Of a DNA stretch of 64,000 bases, positions 34,960 to 45,320 are shown piece after piece; within the stretch, counting starts at the first letter, position 1; each line of letters starts with the position of its first letter. This DNA comes from Neoceratodus forsteri (lineage: Eukaryota; Chordata; Ceratodontiformes; Ceratodontidae). The stretch spans positions 697,949,501 through 698,013,500 of the forward strand of contig CM057454.1 in assembly GCA_016271365.2 (NCBI GenBank). The letters are read 5' to 3'. The translations under genes and the position numbers were made by a program. The notes below the pieces were generated by a model that searched no databases, was not told the origin of the DNA, and was given only the letters and a program-made list of their open reading frames with translations.

Positions 34960-36342
34960 ATGTGCAGTAGGGGCCAGGAAAAGGCAGACATCCTGAACAA
35001 ATACTTCTGCTCAGTGTTTACAGAGAAAGGGGAAGGGGATGGAGCCCAACAAAGTAACAGGATCTTTGAAAGGGTGAAATGAACAAAGGTCCTTTTTTAG
35101 AGGAGAGAGAGTCCTGAAGGAATTTGCTAATCTGAAAGTGGACAATGCAATGGGGCCATATGGAATGCAACCAAGGGTATTCAGGGAGATCAGGGAGGAA
35201 CTGACTGCATCTCTGACAGTTCTGTTTAACATCTCACTAGAAACAGTAGTGGTTCCATAGGACTGTAGGAGGGAAGACCACGTCACAAAAGTGATAGCAG
35301 GGCACATGCTGACAATTATAGACTAGTTAGCCTGACATTGGTGGTGAGAAAGTTAATGGAAACACTGCTGAAGAAAACGATTATAGAATATCTTGAATCC
35401 AATAGGTTGCAAGACCCGAGGCACCATGGATTCATGGTGGGGTAGGTGGGGGGTCTTATTAAACGAATCTGATAGATTTCATTGACTGGGTGAGCAAGGA
35501 ATTAGATCATGATGGAATTGTGGATGTGGTCTACCTCGATTTCAGTAAGGCTTTTAGCACCGTTCCACACAGGTGACTAGTGAGCAAGTTAGGTAGCTTA
35601 GGAGTGAGTCCAAAGGTGGTAAACTGGGTAAGAAATTGGTTAGGAAATAGGCATCAGAGGGTGGTGGTAAACAGAGTTCATCTGAGGAAGGGAGGGCAAC
35701 AAATAGGGTGCCTCAAGGATCAGTGCTGGGACAGGTCCTCTTTAATGTCTTTATAAGTGACATTACAGAGAAGTTGTAAAGGAAAACCTGCCTGTTTGCG
35801 AATGACACCAGAATCTGCAACAGGGTGGACACTCTGGGAGGGGGGATGATGAACAAAGAACTGAGAAACCCCAGGAGTGTTCTAAGGTATGACAGCTGGG
35901 TTTCAATTCAAAAAAGTGCAACATAATGCACTTAAGGCACATAAACCTAGGGGTGAAGTATAAAAAGGGTGGAGTGGTATTGACAACCACCAAGCAGGAA
36001 AGAGATCTAGCAGTAATCCTATTGGATGACCTAAAGGTGGGCAGTGTGACAAGGCATTTGGGAGGGCTAGTGTGATGCTTAGTTGCATTGGGAGAGGTAC
36101 ACCAGCAGAAAGAGAGAGGTGGTGTTGTTCCTGTATATATCTCTGGTAAGACCTCACCTTGAGTACTATGTCCAGTTCTGGAGACCACATCTCCAAAATG
36201 ACAGAGACAGAGTGGAGGTGGTCCATAGGAGAGAACTAAAATGGTGCAGGGTCTGCATCAAAGCCCTGTGATGAGTGACTAATGGACTTCAGTATGTACA
36301 CCCTGGAAGAGAGGAAGGAGAGGTGGGGATATGATAAAGACA
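34960..36342 (+). mobile_element. CR1 LINE ORF2 remnant, left part of a split copy
   Basis: The frame starts with ADILNKYFCSVFT (34986). The RT blocks include NYRLVSLTLVVRK near 35310, RHHGFMVG near 35420, VYLDFSKAF (35531), VPQGSVLG-like near 35715 and a degraded ADDT near 35800. Then come PLYISLVRPHLEY (36125) and an LEVVHRRELKW-like block. It stops at GDMIKTFK (36342), exactly at a TTTAAA target. The same CR1 resumes at 49867 after 13.5 kb of nested insertions. Many stops are present. Confidence 0.85.
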
Positions 36343-36348
36343 TTTAAA

Positions 36349-36837
36349 GAGCTAGTGAAGTCAGAATAGGCAGTCAGAAAATTAATACACATTTTAAGAA
36401 GCAGTCAGTTGTAACTTATTTCTGAAACATTTTTCTTTTTCCTTTTCCTCATTAGAAAGTCTTTGATGTGATAAATATTGTGATGGATGTGGGAAACAGC
36501 TATTGGTTTTGCAATTGACATACAGTATCTGTTTTTAGATTCCCACACTTCATCACCAGAATTGTGATCTCACTGACAGTGACATCTCAAGTGGCTGACC
36601 TGACAGCTACTGAGTGCATGTTCCGAAGCAACAGTGATGTCACAGTCACTGAGGTCATAATGCTGATGATGTAGTTGGGGGAGGCTAGAGATAGCTGCCA
36701 GGCAGAGTGCTATCCCACACTTCACTCCTACTAACATCTGGAAAACAATCTTCTAATTACACAAAGTAAAAAGAAAAAGTACCTCAGATATAAAAGGTAA
36801 TGGTTGACTGCTTTTGAAAACTAATATTAGTTTGAAG
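36349..36837. mobile_element. DNA transposon inserted in the CR1, left part
   Basis: The CR1 frame is interrupted at TTTAAA (36343-36348). The next bases GAGCTAGTG are matched by CACTAGCTC just before TTTAAA at 49861-49866, giving a terminal inverted repeat with a duplicated target. Because TTTAAA is palindromic, the duplication could be TA, TTAA or TTTAAA, pointing to Tc1/mariner, piggyBac-type or another superfamily. The element is about 507 bp without the Gypsy insertion, AT-rich and non-coding. Confidence 0.65.
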
Positions 36838-39224
36838 TGTAACCCCCTACCAATTTGGGGTTTACCGTAATGCAGTATTTAAAATCCCACATTCACCAGA
36901 ACAGATGCAGCAATGTGGACTTGCCTTTTTGCAGAGGAAGATAGTTCCTACACTTCACAATAACCAACTCGAAGTAAGCAAGACTAGAACAAGCAGGAGA
37001 CTTAACTTTTACACCATAACAGAGCCTAGATTGTGGAATAGGCTTCCACAGGAATCGGTGGACATTAATATCTTCACTGCCTTTAAAAAGGGCATAGATA
37101 AATGGCTTAAATCTAATAACATCTAGGAACAATGGCCCACAATTTTGTGGGGGACAATCCCGATGGGCTTCGGCCTTCTTTTGTCTTAATCTACCAAGTA
37201 ACCAAGTCTTCCTGGGCACCTAATGCCCACTGCCAAGCTGGTGTCCTGTTCCACTGTGATTCTGCGTGTTTGCGTGAGAGTGCCATGCTGAGCCTTCATG
37301 CCTGTCCCTTTAAAAGAATAGCTGACCTGTGTTTAGTGAATGATCTGTGCTGGGTCCAAGTGATTTAGGGCTTGTGGCCAGCCAGACAGTGCTTTGATTT
37401 GCTCCAATCTGCAGTCGTTACTTGCAAAGAGGGAGCTTATGCAGGAACTGTGCTTATTTACTGTTTATATGCTGTTATAGTAGAGATAGAGAAATTTTCT
37501 AACCTGCTTCATTTGCAGTTTATTCATTTGGTTGGGAGCCCCCATGTTGGGTTCAGGACTTCTAGTAATTGGACCAATAGAACCACTGGGGACCTAAAAT
37601 GCATCTGAACCTCAGTGTTCTGTGGGAAGAGAATTCTGTAGTTTTTAAGTTTTTAGTTGGTGCCTAAATGAACCTTGAGGGGGAGCCCTTACTGTGACTG
37701 ACAGCTCCTTCAGCCAACCGAACCTTTGGAATTACAAGGGAAATGCTCAGTGTGCCAAGAAACAGGGGATCAGTTAGAGTTGGAGATAGAGTTGGAGGTT
37801 GAAGTGTGAACAGCTCGAGCTTTCAAGCAGCTGCTTCCAGAAGGTGCGTAGGGAAATTGGCAGGAAGAGTCTCAACTTGCCTCCCTGCCATGTTCTCCTG
37901 CTTGGGTCTGCCTATAGCAGAAGTTGGACTTTTCTGATTCCAGCCTGGATGTGAGGTAGAAGAAGAGAAGAAGTTTGTTAGTGCTACTTGCAATTTGGAC
38001 TGAATACTTGCTCCTGAAGTGATCGGCCCAGCTTGTGTGCAAAACATACTCGGATCGAAAGGTTTTCTCAGTAAAGCTGCTGAATTGCTACTGGACCAGA
38101 TCTAAACTGTATCCTGAGATATCTGTTTATGTTAAATGTGCTGAATGTGTTATGTGGGTCAAGACCTATTCATCCATGGTCAAACCCATTACGCCAGCTG
38201 GAGGCTTCACCAGCAGAAGATCACAAACATTGCCAGACTGCTTATCCTGCCTAGGTCCTGCCAATTCGGCCTAGGCCGCTACTCCTGCGTCAGAGCTTGT
38301 TTTGGTGAGAAACTGGCTCAGGGATCCAGCCCCTGTGCAGCAACGTCATGCAGGTTGTGGCCACCTGGAGGAAAGGCCATGAAGAGGAGGTGTGTCATGT
38401 TAGCCCAGGTTCCCCATGTCCATCGGTCATCACAAGGTCTACATATCACCTGCCTTGCAGCAGATTCCTGGTAGTGTGAGTACAATCAGGGTAGCTCCCT
38501 GCAACGAAGCTTTAAATCATCTGTGATACCAACTAATTGTTTCACTTTTCTTGGGTTTTCAAAGGACTGAGCCAACCGGCTAGGATTACAAATAATCTGG
38601 GTGTTTGCACATTAACTGCCTTTCTTTCCACCAAGGGCCTCACCATCAGCTGCAACACTGGCCACCCCCGGGCAACGCCTCTAGCTAGCCAGACTTACCA
38701 TCCTGGGTACCCAGTGTTGTGCGACTATCAGTGTGGGACACAGAGTAGATGCAATCCCTGAATCAAATCAGATCACAAATCATTTAACTAGATTTATGCC
38801 CCTCCCTTCTTCACTGCCTCTAAATAAACCTGATTGTCTTGTTTTACACTTAACCTAGCTAGTTTGCATATTATTAGTTGGGTTACAGTATTAAGAGTGT
38901 GATGCTGTATTGCTAACCTTATTTTCCAGGGGGTCTTCAGGGAAGTGACTGTAAGACCAGCCCTGGTGATATGTGTGAAGGGTGTGATCATATTATTACT
39001 GTTTCATACTGACTGTGAATTTACTACTGTGTTAGATACTAGGCCACTAGGAGGGTTGTTGGGTGGCTATAGTTTCCCAGAGGGCTATACCTGTGCAGAC
39101 AAACAACCCAAATACCACAACTCTGGGTGGAGGCACCTTATTAGTGAACTCAGGCCCCTCAACCTGTGTATAGCCATACCGACAGGGGTAGTAGCCCTTA
39201 GAATAGTGTCATCTAGGGGTTACA
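36838..39224 (+). repeat. 5' LTR (with a LINE fragment inside)
   Basis: It starts TGTAAC and ends TTACA. It aligns along its length with 47313-49842 once the insertions in each copy are removed, leaving about 2.05 kb of native LTR. An AATAAA signal lies near 38823, about 400 bases before the end. LTRs of this length are long for Gypsy elements. Confidence 0.9.
36874..37207 (+). mobile_element. 5'-truncated LINE fragment inserted in the 5' LTR
   Basis: The 3' LTR reads gtaatgc|cttcctggg without interruption, while the 5' LTR has 334 bp between these two halves. The insert encodes a LINE ORF2 C-terminus (RRLNFYTITEPRLWNRLP...FKKGIDKWL, 36905-37126). It ends in a short direct repeat, ccaagtaaccaagt. 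No target duplication longer than AGT is seen. Confidence 0.7.
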
Positions 39225-39227
39225 TCT

Positions 39228-39246
39228 TGGAGGCACTGCTGGGATT
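39228..39246 (+). other. Primer binding site, tRNA-Thr type
   Basis: tggaggcactgctgggatt lies three bases after the 5' LTR. It is complementary to the 3' end of vertebrate tRNA-Thr (...AATCCCAGCGGTGCCTCCA) with one mismatch. The tRNA comparison is from memory of the human sequence. Confidence 0.7.
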
Positions 39247-39672
39247 AGTGCCTCAAAGTGGCCAAAAGTTAGAATTTTAGTCAAGTGGAAATTTGCAGGA
39301 AAATCCGAAATGGAGGCACTCACTACATCCAAGTGGAGGATTTCTCTCCACAAGCTGGTCGTGCACCGCATGATGGGTGGAATGAGGCTGAAGGTGTCAA
39401 CCCCTGCCATGCATTATTACTGTTAGATATCCTGTGGGGACTACCAATGACACTGTAGAGGAAACTGTGGGGAAAGTTAAGTGCCTGGGGAAAGTTGAAG
39501 TACGGTTGTGGGACTCAGACCTGTTTGCCCAGACCTTGGTGGCCCTCATTTCTTGTAGCTTCCCCATAGAACCTGAGGCAGTACCCCCTGTTATTACGCC
39601 AGAGGGGTCCCAAAAAGGGTAGATGGGCATTCATTTACACAGTGACCCATCTTCCTCTGGGGGGGGGCCCCA

Positions 39673-40945
39673 GTGGTAGAAGGATTTAAGGACAAATTAT
39701 TGAGACTTCTAGCTGCTGAAGGACAGACAGTTAAGGATTTGTGGAAGGCTTTGGAGGACTCTGAGGAAGTTACCTCCATTCAGCCTCCTTTGGCCTCCCC
39801 AGCTTCCCCTATGGCACCCACCATTGTAGCATCCACCACTGTGATACCCTCAGTGTACCTGGACCCTTACCGCAGGCTTAGGCTGTTTTCAGGTGCTGTT
39901 CCTGTGCCTGTGGGAGAGAATGATTTGGAAACCTGGATGAACTCTGCCACTCCCCTGGTCCAAGAGTGGCAGTGCTCTGAAGGGGAGACACGTGAAAGAC
40001 TTATGGCAAGTTTGAGGGGGCCTGCACTGGAAGCCATCTGGTTTCTTCAGTCCACTAACCCAGAGGCCTCTGCAGCTGAGTACATATCTGCTTTAGAAGA
40101 GGTATTTGGCAGTACTGAATCTGGAAAGGATTTGATGTGGAAATTTAAGTCTGCTAAACAGTGGAAGAATGAGAAACTGTCTGCTTTCATGACCCAGGTA
40201 GAGCCGGCCTTGCAAAGGGCACATCGTAAAGGGGGGTATCTCAGTCAATGAACTTAATCATGTCAGGTTGGAACATATCCTTAAGTCTGCCATTATTCAA
40301 GTGTGCTCATGTTGAAGTTAAAATTCCAAGACAGAAAAGCTAACCCTCCTGAATACTGTTGGTTAATAATGGAAATTTGGGAGGCAGAAAATGATGAGGA
40401 TGTCTGGAAACCATATGCGGGGTTTGAGAGAACTGCTCTGACCCCCGATAGACCTATCGAGAAAGAGAACCACTCTGAGTCACAGCAAGTCAGTGAACTA
40501 TGAAAAGAACTGAAAGAACTAAAAGCCAGTTGGCAAACTGCTGCAGAGCCCATTAAAAAACCTGGCCTTTGCCCCACTAAGACTGAACTTAGTAGTGAGA
40601 CCCCACCAGTGGGTGTAGGGGCCAATGCCCTTGCTGCTGAACCTCAAGCTGACCCCACCATGGTAGAAGACATGAGGGAATTGAGAGCTATGGTGAGGGA
40701 TCTCATTTATGCCACCCAATCTTCTGCCCCTCGGAGGGGTTATGGGGGAGCTGAGCCGGAATCAAAACCAAAAGAAGAGACTAGGGCTCCAGCTCCTGAT
40801 CCTTACAAACCTCATGAAGACCCAGCCCCATCCTGTTCACCCCAGAGGCAAGGTTTTTTGTTACCATTGCGGAGAAGATGGACACACCCGATGAGTTTGC
40901 AATGCTCCCGAGGATCTATGGTGGGTCACTACCAAGCTACTTGAC
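39673..40945 (+). pseudogene. Gypsy gag, PNMA-like, with zinc knuckle
   Basis: The capsid-like part (39860-40250) reads RLRLFSGAVPVPVGENDLETW, then RERLMASLRGPALEA and FGSTESGKDL. These blocks match the order seen in vertebrate PNMA proteins, which derive from Gypsy gag. After a frameshift near 40240 the stretch continues with SVNELNHVRLEHILK and a KFQDRKANPPEY block (40330). A third frame carries a CCHC zinc knuckle, CYHCGEDGHT...VC (near 40857-40900), interrupted by a TGA. Gag would form the particle that packages element RNA. At least three disruptions make it non-functional. The open frame given from 39673 begins with GTG, so the true start is uncertain. Confidence 0.75.
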
Positions 40946-41039
40946 CTGGTCCAAGAAAGCAATATAAAGCCACAGCCAGGCCCACCACAGAAATCCTTTT
41001 CCTCCAAAACTGCTGTGGGCCAATTAACCAAATCTGCCT

Positions 41040-42720
41040 CCCCATATTGGTCAGAGATGGTGGGTCCCTCCATGGAAACAACAGTAACTATTAATGGTAT
41101 CTCAACTGAAGCTGGACAGTGGCTTGCATGTCACTATTGTGTTCAAAGATTGGTATGACCAGCACCTGTCTGATCTTCTGCTCCTACCCCTGGAAGGACT
41201 TCATGTGTGGGGATTAAGTGACAAATCCTACCCTTACCAGGGGTATGTACGACTATAGTTATCTTCCCCAATTGCTGTTGCTGGTGTGGATGAACCAGTA
41301 GAAACCCTGGCCCTGGCCCTGGTGTGTCCACCGACTGGAAAGTATGATGACATCCCGTTGTTAATCAGCACTAATATTCACATGTTCAGCTGACTAGTCC
41401 AGCTTTGTCAAGAGAAGCAGGCAAACTGGACTGGGTGCGCTGTACAGATCCCTGCCATGGTACACAGAGTGTATGAGTTACAGATGCAAACTAAAGAGGT
41501 TGAGAAGGATGAACTGGTGGGAGCAGTGTGGAAGAAAGATACGGAATACCTTGCATTGCTGCCCAATGCTCAATGTACCATCAGTGACGCGGTACGAATT
41601 AAAAAAGATGTTAAGAATAAGATTCTCATGCTGGATGAGGGACTATTAGTTGAGCCTAGCATCCTGCTGGCCTGAGCTCATGCCTACACTCAGTGGGTAG
41701 TGGCACAAGTCCAAAATATGTCTGACCGGGATATCAGAGTAAATCGAGGTTGTACCCTGGCTGCTGTGTGCTGTGCAAATACTGCTGTGTTGCCTATCAA
41801 GAAATGCACTGGAGAGGATGATGAGTTAACTTCTAATCTGTTTGACTTTGGAGAATCCCCCATTCTTGAAAAGTGAAGGGCAAAGATCAGTCAAAAACTG
41901 GCCCAGCAAAGCAAGGTATTTTCTCTGAAAGAATGGGACGTGGAATGTGTCACTGGGGCCTAAAATTACATTAGACTTCATGACAAAAGGCCTTTCTGTG
42001 ACAGATCTTGCCGCCTGGCACCAGCAGACATCGATGAAGTTTGACACCACCTCCAGGAGATGCTAGTGGCCAGAATTATACAGGAGTCTCACAGTCCATA
42101 TGCCTCTCCCATCATGGTAGTCTGGAAAATGAACTGCTCGGTGAGGATGTGCATGGACTACCGGACCCTGAATCGAAGAACTATACCTGACCAATACATT
42201 ATTCCATGCATCCAGGATGCCCTTGACTGCCTTAATGGGAGCCAGTGGTTCTCTGTGCTAGACCTCCGGAGTGGGTATTATCAGATCCTGATGGACCCTG
42301 AAGATATAGAAAAAATAGCATTCATCTGTCCCTTGGGTGTTTGCAAATTTCTGTGCATGCCTCAAGGTATTTCAGGAGAACCCGCCACCTTTCAAAGGTT
42401 GATGGAGCAAGCTGTGGGGGACATGAATCTATTAGAATGTCTTGTCTATGTGGACGATGTTATTGTGTTCTGCAGAACCCTTGAGGAGCATGAGACCCAT
42501 TTGTTCAAAGTTCTAGACCGGTTGGAAGAATTTGGCTTAAAACTGTCTATTGACAAGTGTCAATTCTTCCAGCAATCTGTAAAATATGTCAGCCACAATG
42601 TGTCATCTGAAGGAATTCAAACACATCCAAACAAAGTAGAAGCTTTGACCACCTGGCCACAGCCTAACAATCTTAAAGAACTGCAAAGATTATTGGGGTT
42701 CTGTGGATACTACCACTGAT
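41040..42720 (+). pseudogene. Gypsy protease and reverse transcriptase
   Basis: The protease region lies near 41055-41230 (a VTINGISTEA block, then a frameshift where the catalytic D-S/T-G should be). A linker follows (41457-41675). The RT proper is in one frame at 42060-42719: MVVWKMNCSVRMCMDYRTLN, then QWFSVLDLRSGYYQI, FLCMPQGISGEPATFQ, the catalytic YVDDV (near 42448) and LLGFCGYYH at the end. A TGA follows directly in the GYYRRF block. Several other stops are scattered upstream. It would copy the element RNA into DNA. Confidence 0.85.
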
Positions 42721-42804
42721 TCATGAAAGATTATACTAAAGTTATCCACATTTTGCTTAATGTAACTCAAGGTTATCTGCCAACAAACTGAAAATACAAG
42801 TGGA

Positions 42805-43640
42805 ATGCTGTTAAAGAGGAAGAGAAAGTTTACTTCAACCAAGGAACTTTTTGGGATAAGATGGACTCAAGACTGTGAGGTAGCATTCTATGATATCATT
42901 CACCAACTTACTCATGCCCCTGTCCTTGCTTATGCAGATCCCACCAAGCCTTATGTGTTACAAACAAATGCCAGCTTAAAGGGAATTGACGCTGTAGTGT
43001 ACCAGGAGTATGAGCAAGGAGTATACCCAGTGGCATTTGCTAGCAGGAGAATGACACCGCCTGAAAAGAACCACCCTGTCCACAAACTTGAGTTCCTTGC
43101 ACTAAATGTATGCCACCCTAACAGCGACATTTCTACAGCAACATACGTCAATATCGACTACAGTTCCATGCCACCATAGAAGTGCCACTGGAAGGGGGAA
43201 ACCACTTCCCCCGACTTGCACCCCCTCCCTGAAATAACTCTGACTTGGAGTTAGAATCCTTTAGTTTGGGTGGTGTTGGGGGGTGAAGCCCCCTGTGTGG
43301 GGGTTTAGGGGCAAAGCCCCCCAATGTAAACAATAGATCCAAACAGTGTGGCTCCATGCTAACTGCAACTTGCGGTCACCATGGAGCCCGTCGCTGTAAT
43401 GCTGGTCATGATCTTTTTTGTCTCACCAGCATATACAACCCGCACTAAAATGGGCCATTGTAGATCAATTTCATGAGTATCTTTACAATGCGAAAATCTT
43501 GGTAAAAACTGGCAGTAATCCTCTTACCTATGTTCAGACCTCAGCGAAGTTGGATGCCACTGGGCACCATTGGCTATCAGCCCTCTCACCTATGACTATT
43601 CAGTAGAATATTTATAAGGCCTGAATCACATTGATGCTGA
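42805..43640 (+). pseudogene. Gypsy RNase H, split by element X
   Basis: The frame reads IRWTQDCEVAF, PYVLQTNAS (D of TDAS replaced by N) and VAFASRRMTPPEKN (42845-43090). It stops at LEFLAL, where element X (43107-43441) is inserted. It resumes at 43450 with KWAIVDQFHEYLYN and a degraded DADILSRK end near 43640. The missing catalytic Asp and the insertion make it inactive. Confidence 0.8.
43107..43441 (-). mobile_element. Short non-autonomous DNA transposon 'X', copy 2
   Basis: GCACTAAA on both sides (43099-43106 and 43442-43449) is a perfect 8-bp target duplication, and the RNase H frame is restored when the insert is ignored. In reverse complement the ends (GGGTTGTATATG and GGGTGGCATACA) resemble those of 2838-3135, and the GGGGGCT...GCCCC blocks and 'ggattctaactccaagtcagagtt' segment recur in the same order. 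A Tyr/His-poor open frame inside is chance. Confidence 0.75.
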
Positions 43641-43769
43641 CATCCTCTCGAAAAGACTTGACACCAACTCTGAGTGGGTGACACTGTCCAAATAATCTGT
43701 TAAAGTCCTTTGTCAGAAGTTTGATAAAGGTGAACACCCCTCCTCTAAAACTGTTGCTTGCCTGGTGGA

Positions 43770-45320
43770 CTGTCTGGGCCCTCCTGATGCTTGTGTTCCT
43801 GCAGCCTACTGCCATCTTGCAGCTTTGGATCTCAGTACTCTGCCCCAACTTACTCCTGACAATATTCAGTTTGCTCAATCCCAAGATCCTATGATTAAGC
43901 TTGTGTTGGGCACATTTCATGCTGGAAAAAATGTGTCCAAACTTCGTTCTCAAGATCCCAGAACTGCTCTGCTGTTCAGAGAGGAGCCCAGGTTAAAGTT
44001 GCAGAACAAACTGCTCTACAGAGAAACTACTAATAAACAAGGTCAAGTTGCCAAACAATAGCTAGTGTTACCTACTGCTTTTAAACATGTAGTCCTATGT
44101 GCCCTCCATGACCAGATGGGACATTTAGGTTGTGACAGAACAGTTGATCTGGCTCATGCTCATTTCTACTGGCCAAAAATGGATGCTGACATCAAGACTC
44201 ACATCAGAACTTGTAGCTGCTGCCTGCAGAGGAAAGCTCAGCCCCAGAGGGCTGCACCTTTAGTTAACATTTCCACCAGTGCACCCATGGCACTTGTATG
44301 TATTGATTTCTTGTGTCTGGCACCAGATTAAAAGAATATTGGTAACATGCTGGTAGTGACTGATCATTTTACTCGCTACGCCTAGGCTTATCCAATCAAG
44401 GATCAAAAAGCTTCCACCATGGCAAAAGTTTTAATAGAAAAGTTCTTTGTCCATTTTTGTTCTCTTCCCCCCAGAGAATTCATTCTGATCAAGGGAAAGA
44501 CTTTGAAAGCCATCTGATTAAAGAGATTATCTCACTCTGGGGGAGTGCAAAAGTCTCGAGCTACCCCTTATCACCCTCAGGGAGATCCACAGCCTGAAAA
44601 ATTCAATGGCATGTTACTAGATATGCTGAGCACCCTTCATCCCAGAGATAAACCAAGATGGAGTCAGCAGACGAGCACATTAGTTCATGCCTATAACTGC
44701 AACAGAGGTGATGCAACTGGGTTCTCGCCCTATCACCTGATGTTTGGTCAAGAAGTGAGGTTGCCAGTAGACATCAGCTTTGGAGTGTCCCCTGATGGAG
44801 TCAAAGCAGAGAACTACCTCCAGTATGTCCAGAAACTAAAAGCTCAGTTAAATCAAGCCTATCAGTTAGCACATACCAGGACGGCCAAAAGAAATTTAGC
44901 AAACAGAGAGAGGCATGACAGACATGTCAAGGCCCAAGAACTGCAACCTGGAGACTGAGCTTTACTAAGAAATTTAGGACTACACGGAAAACACAAGATA
45001 GCCTACAGGTGGCATCACACCCCATACATTGTTGTCAGCAAGCTGGAAGAGCTGCCAGTTTACAAGGTGCGTCCAGAGAATGACCCATGATCTGTGAAAA
45101 CAATGCACAGAAATCACTTGCTACCAACTGTGCAATTCATCATTGATTCTGCACCCCAAGACACTGTCCCTCCTACGCCCATAACCAGAGCTGCAGCTAA
45201 AAAGAAACAGTTAGCCTCTACTCCGGTTGTGAAAGATTCAAAGCCTTCCATCAGTCATGTTCTCAATGAAATCGATTGCCAGTCTGAATCTGAAGACAGT
45301 GAATGTGAAGCCACTTATTA
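43770..45320 (+). pseudogene. Gypsy integrase with zinc-binding and C-terminal regions
   Basis: An HHCC zinc-binding block lies at about 44085-44230 (H-x3-H ... CSCC). The catalytic core shows VCIDFL (first Asp, near 44300), a frameshifted SDQGKDF block near 44485 (second Asp) and TPYHPQGD.QPEKFN (Glu, near 44565-44600). GFSPYHLMFGQ follows near 44720. The C-terminal region carries a YRWHHTPYIVV...VYKVRPEN block (45005-45090). Integrase would join element DNA into the host chromosome. Stops near 44060, 44330, 44385 and 44956 and a frameshift near 44500 inactivate it. Confidence 0.85.
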
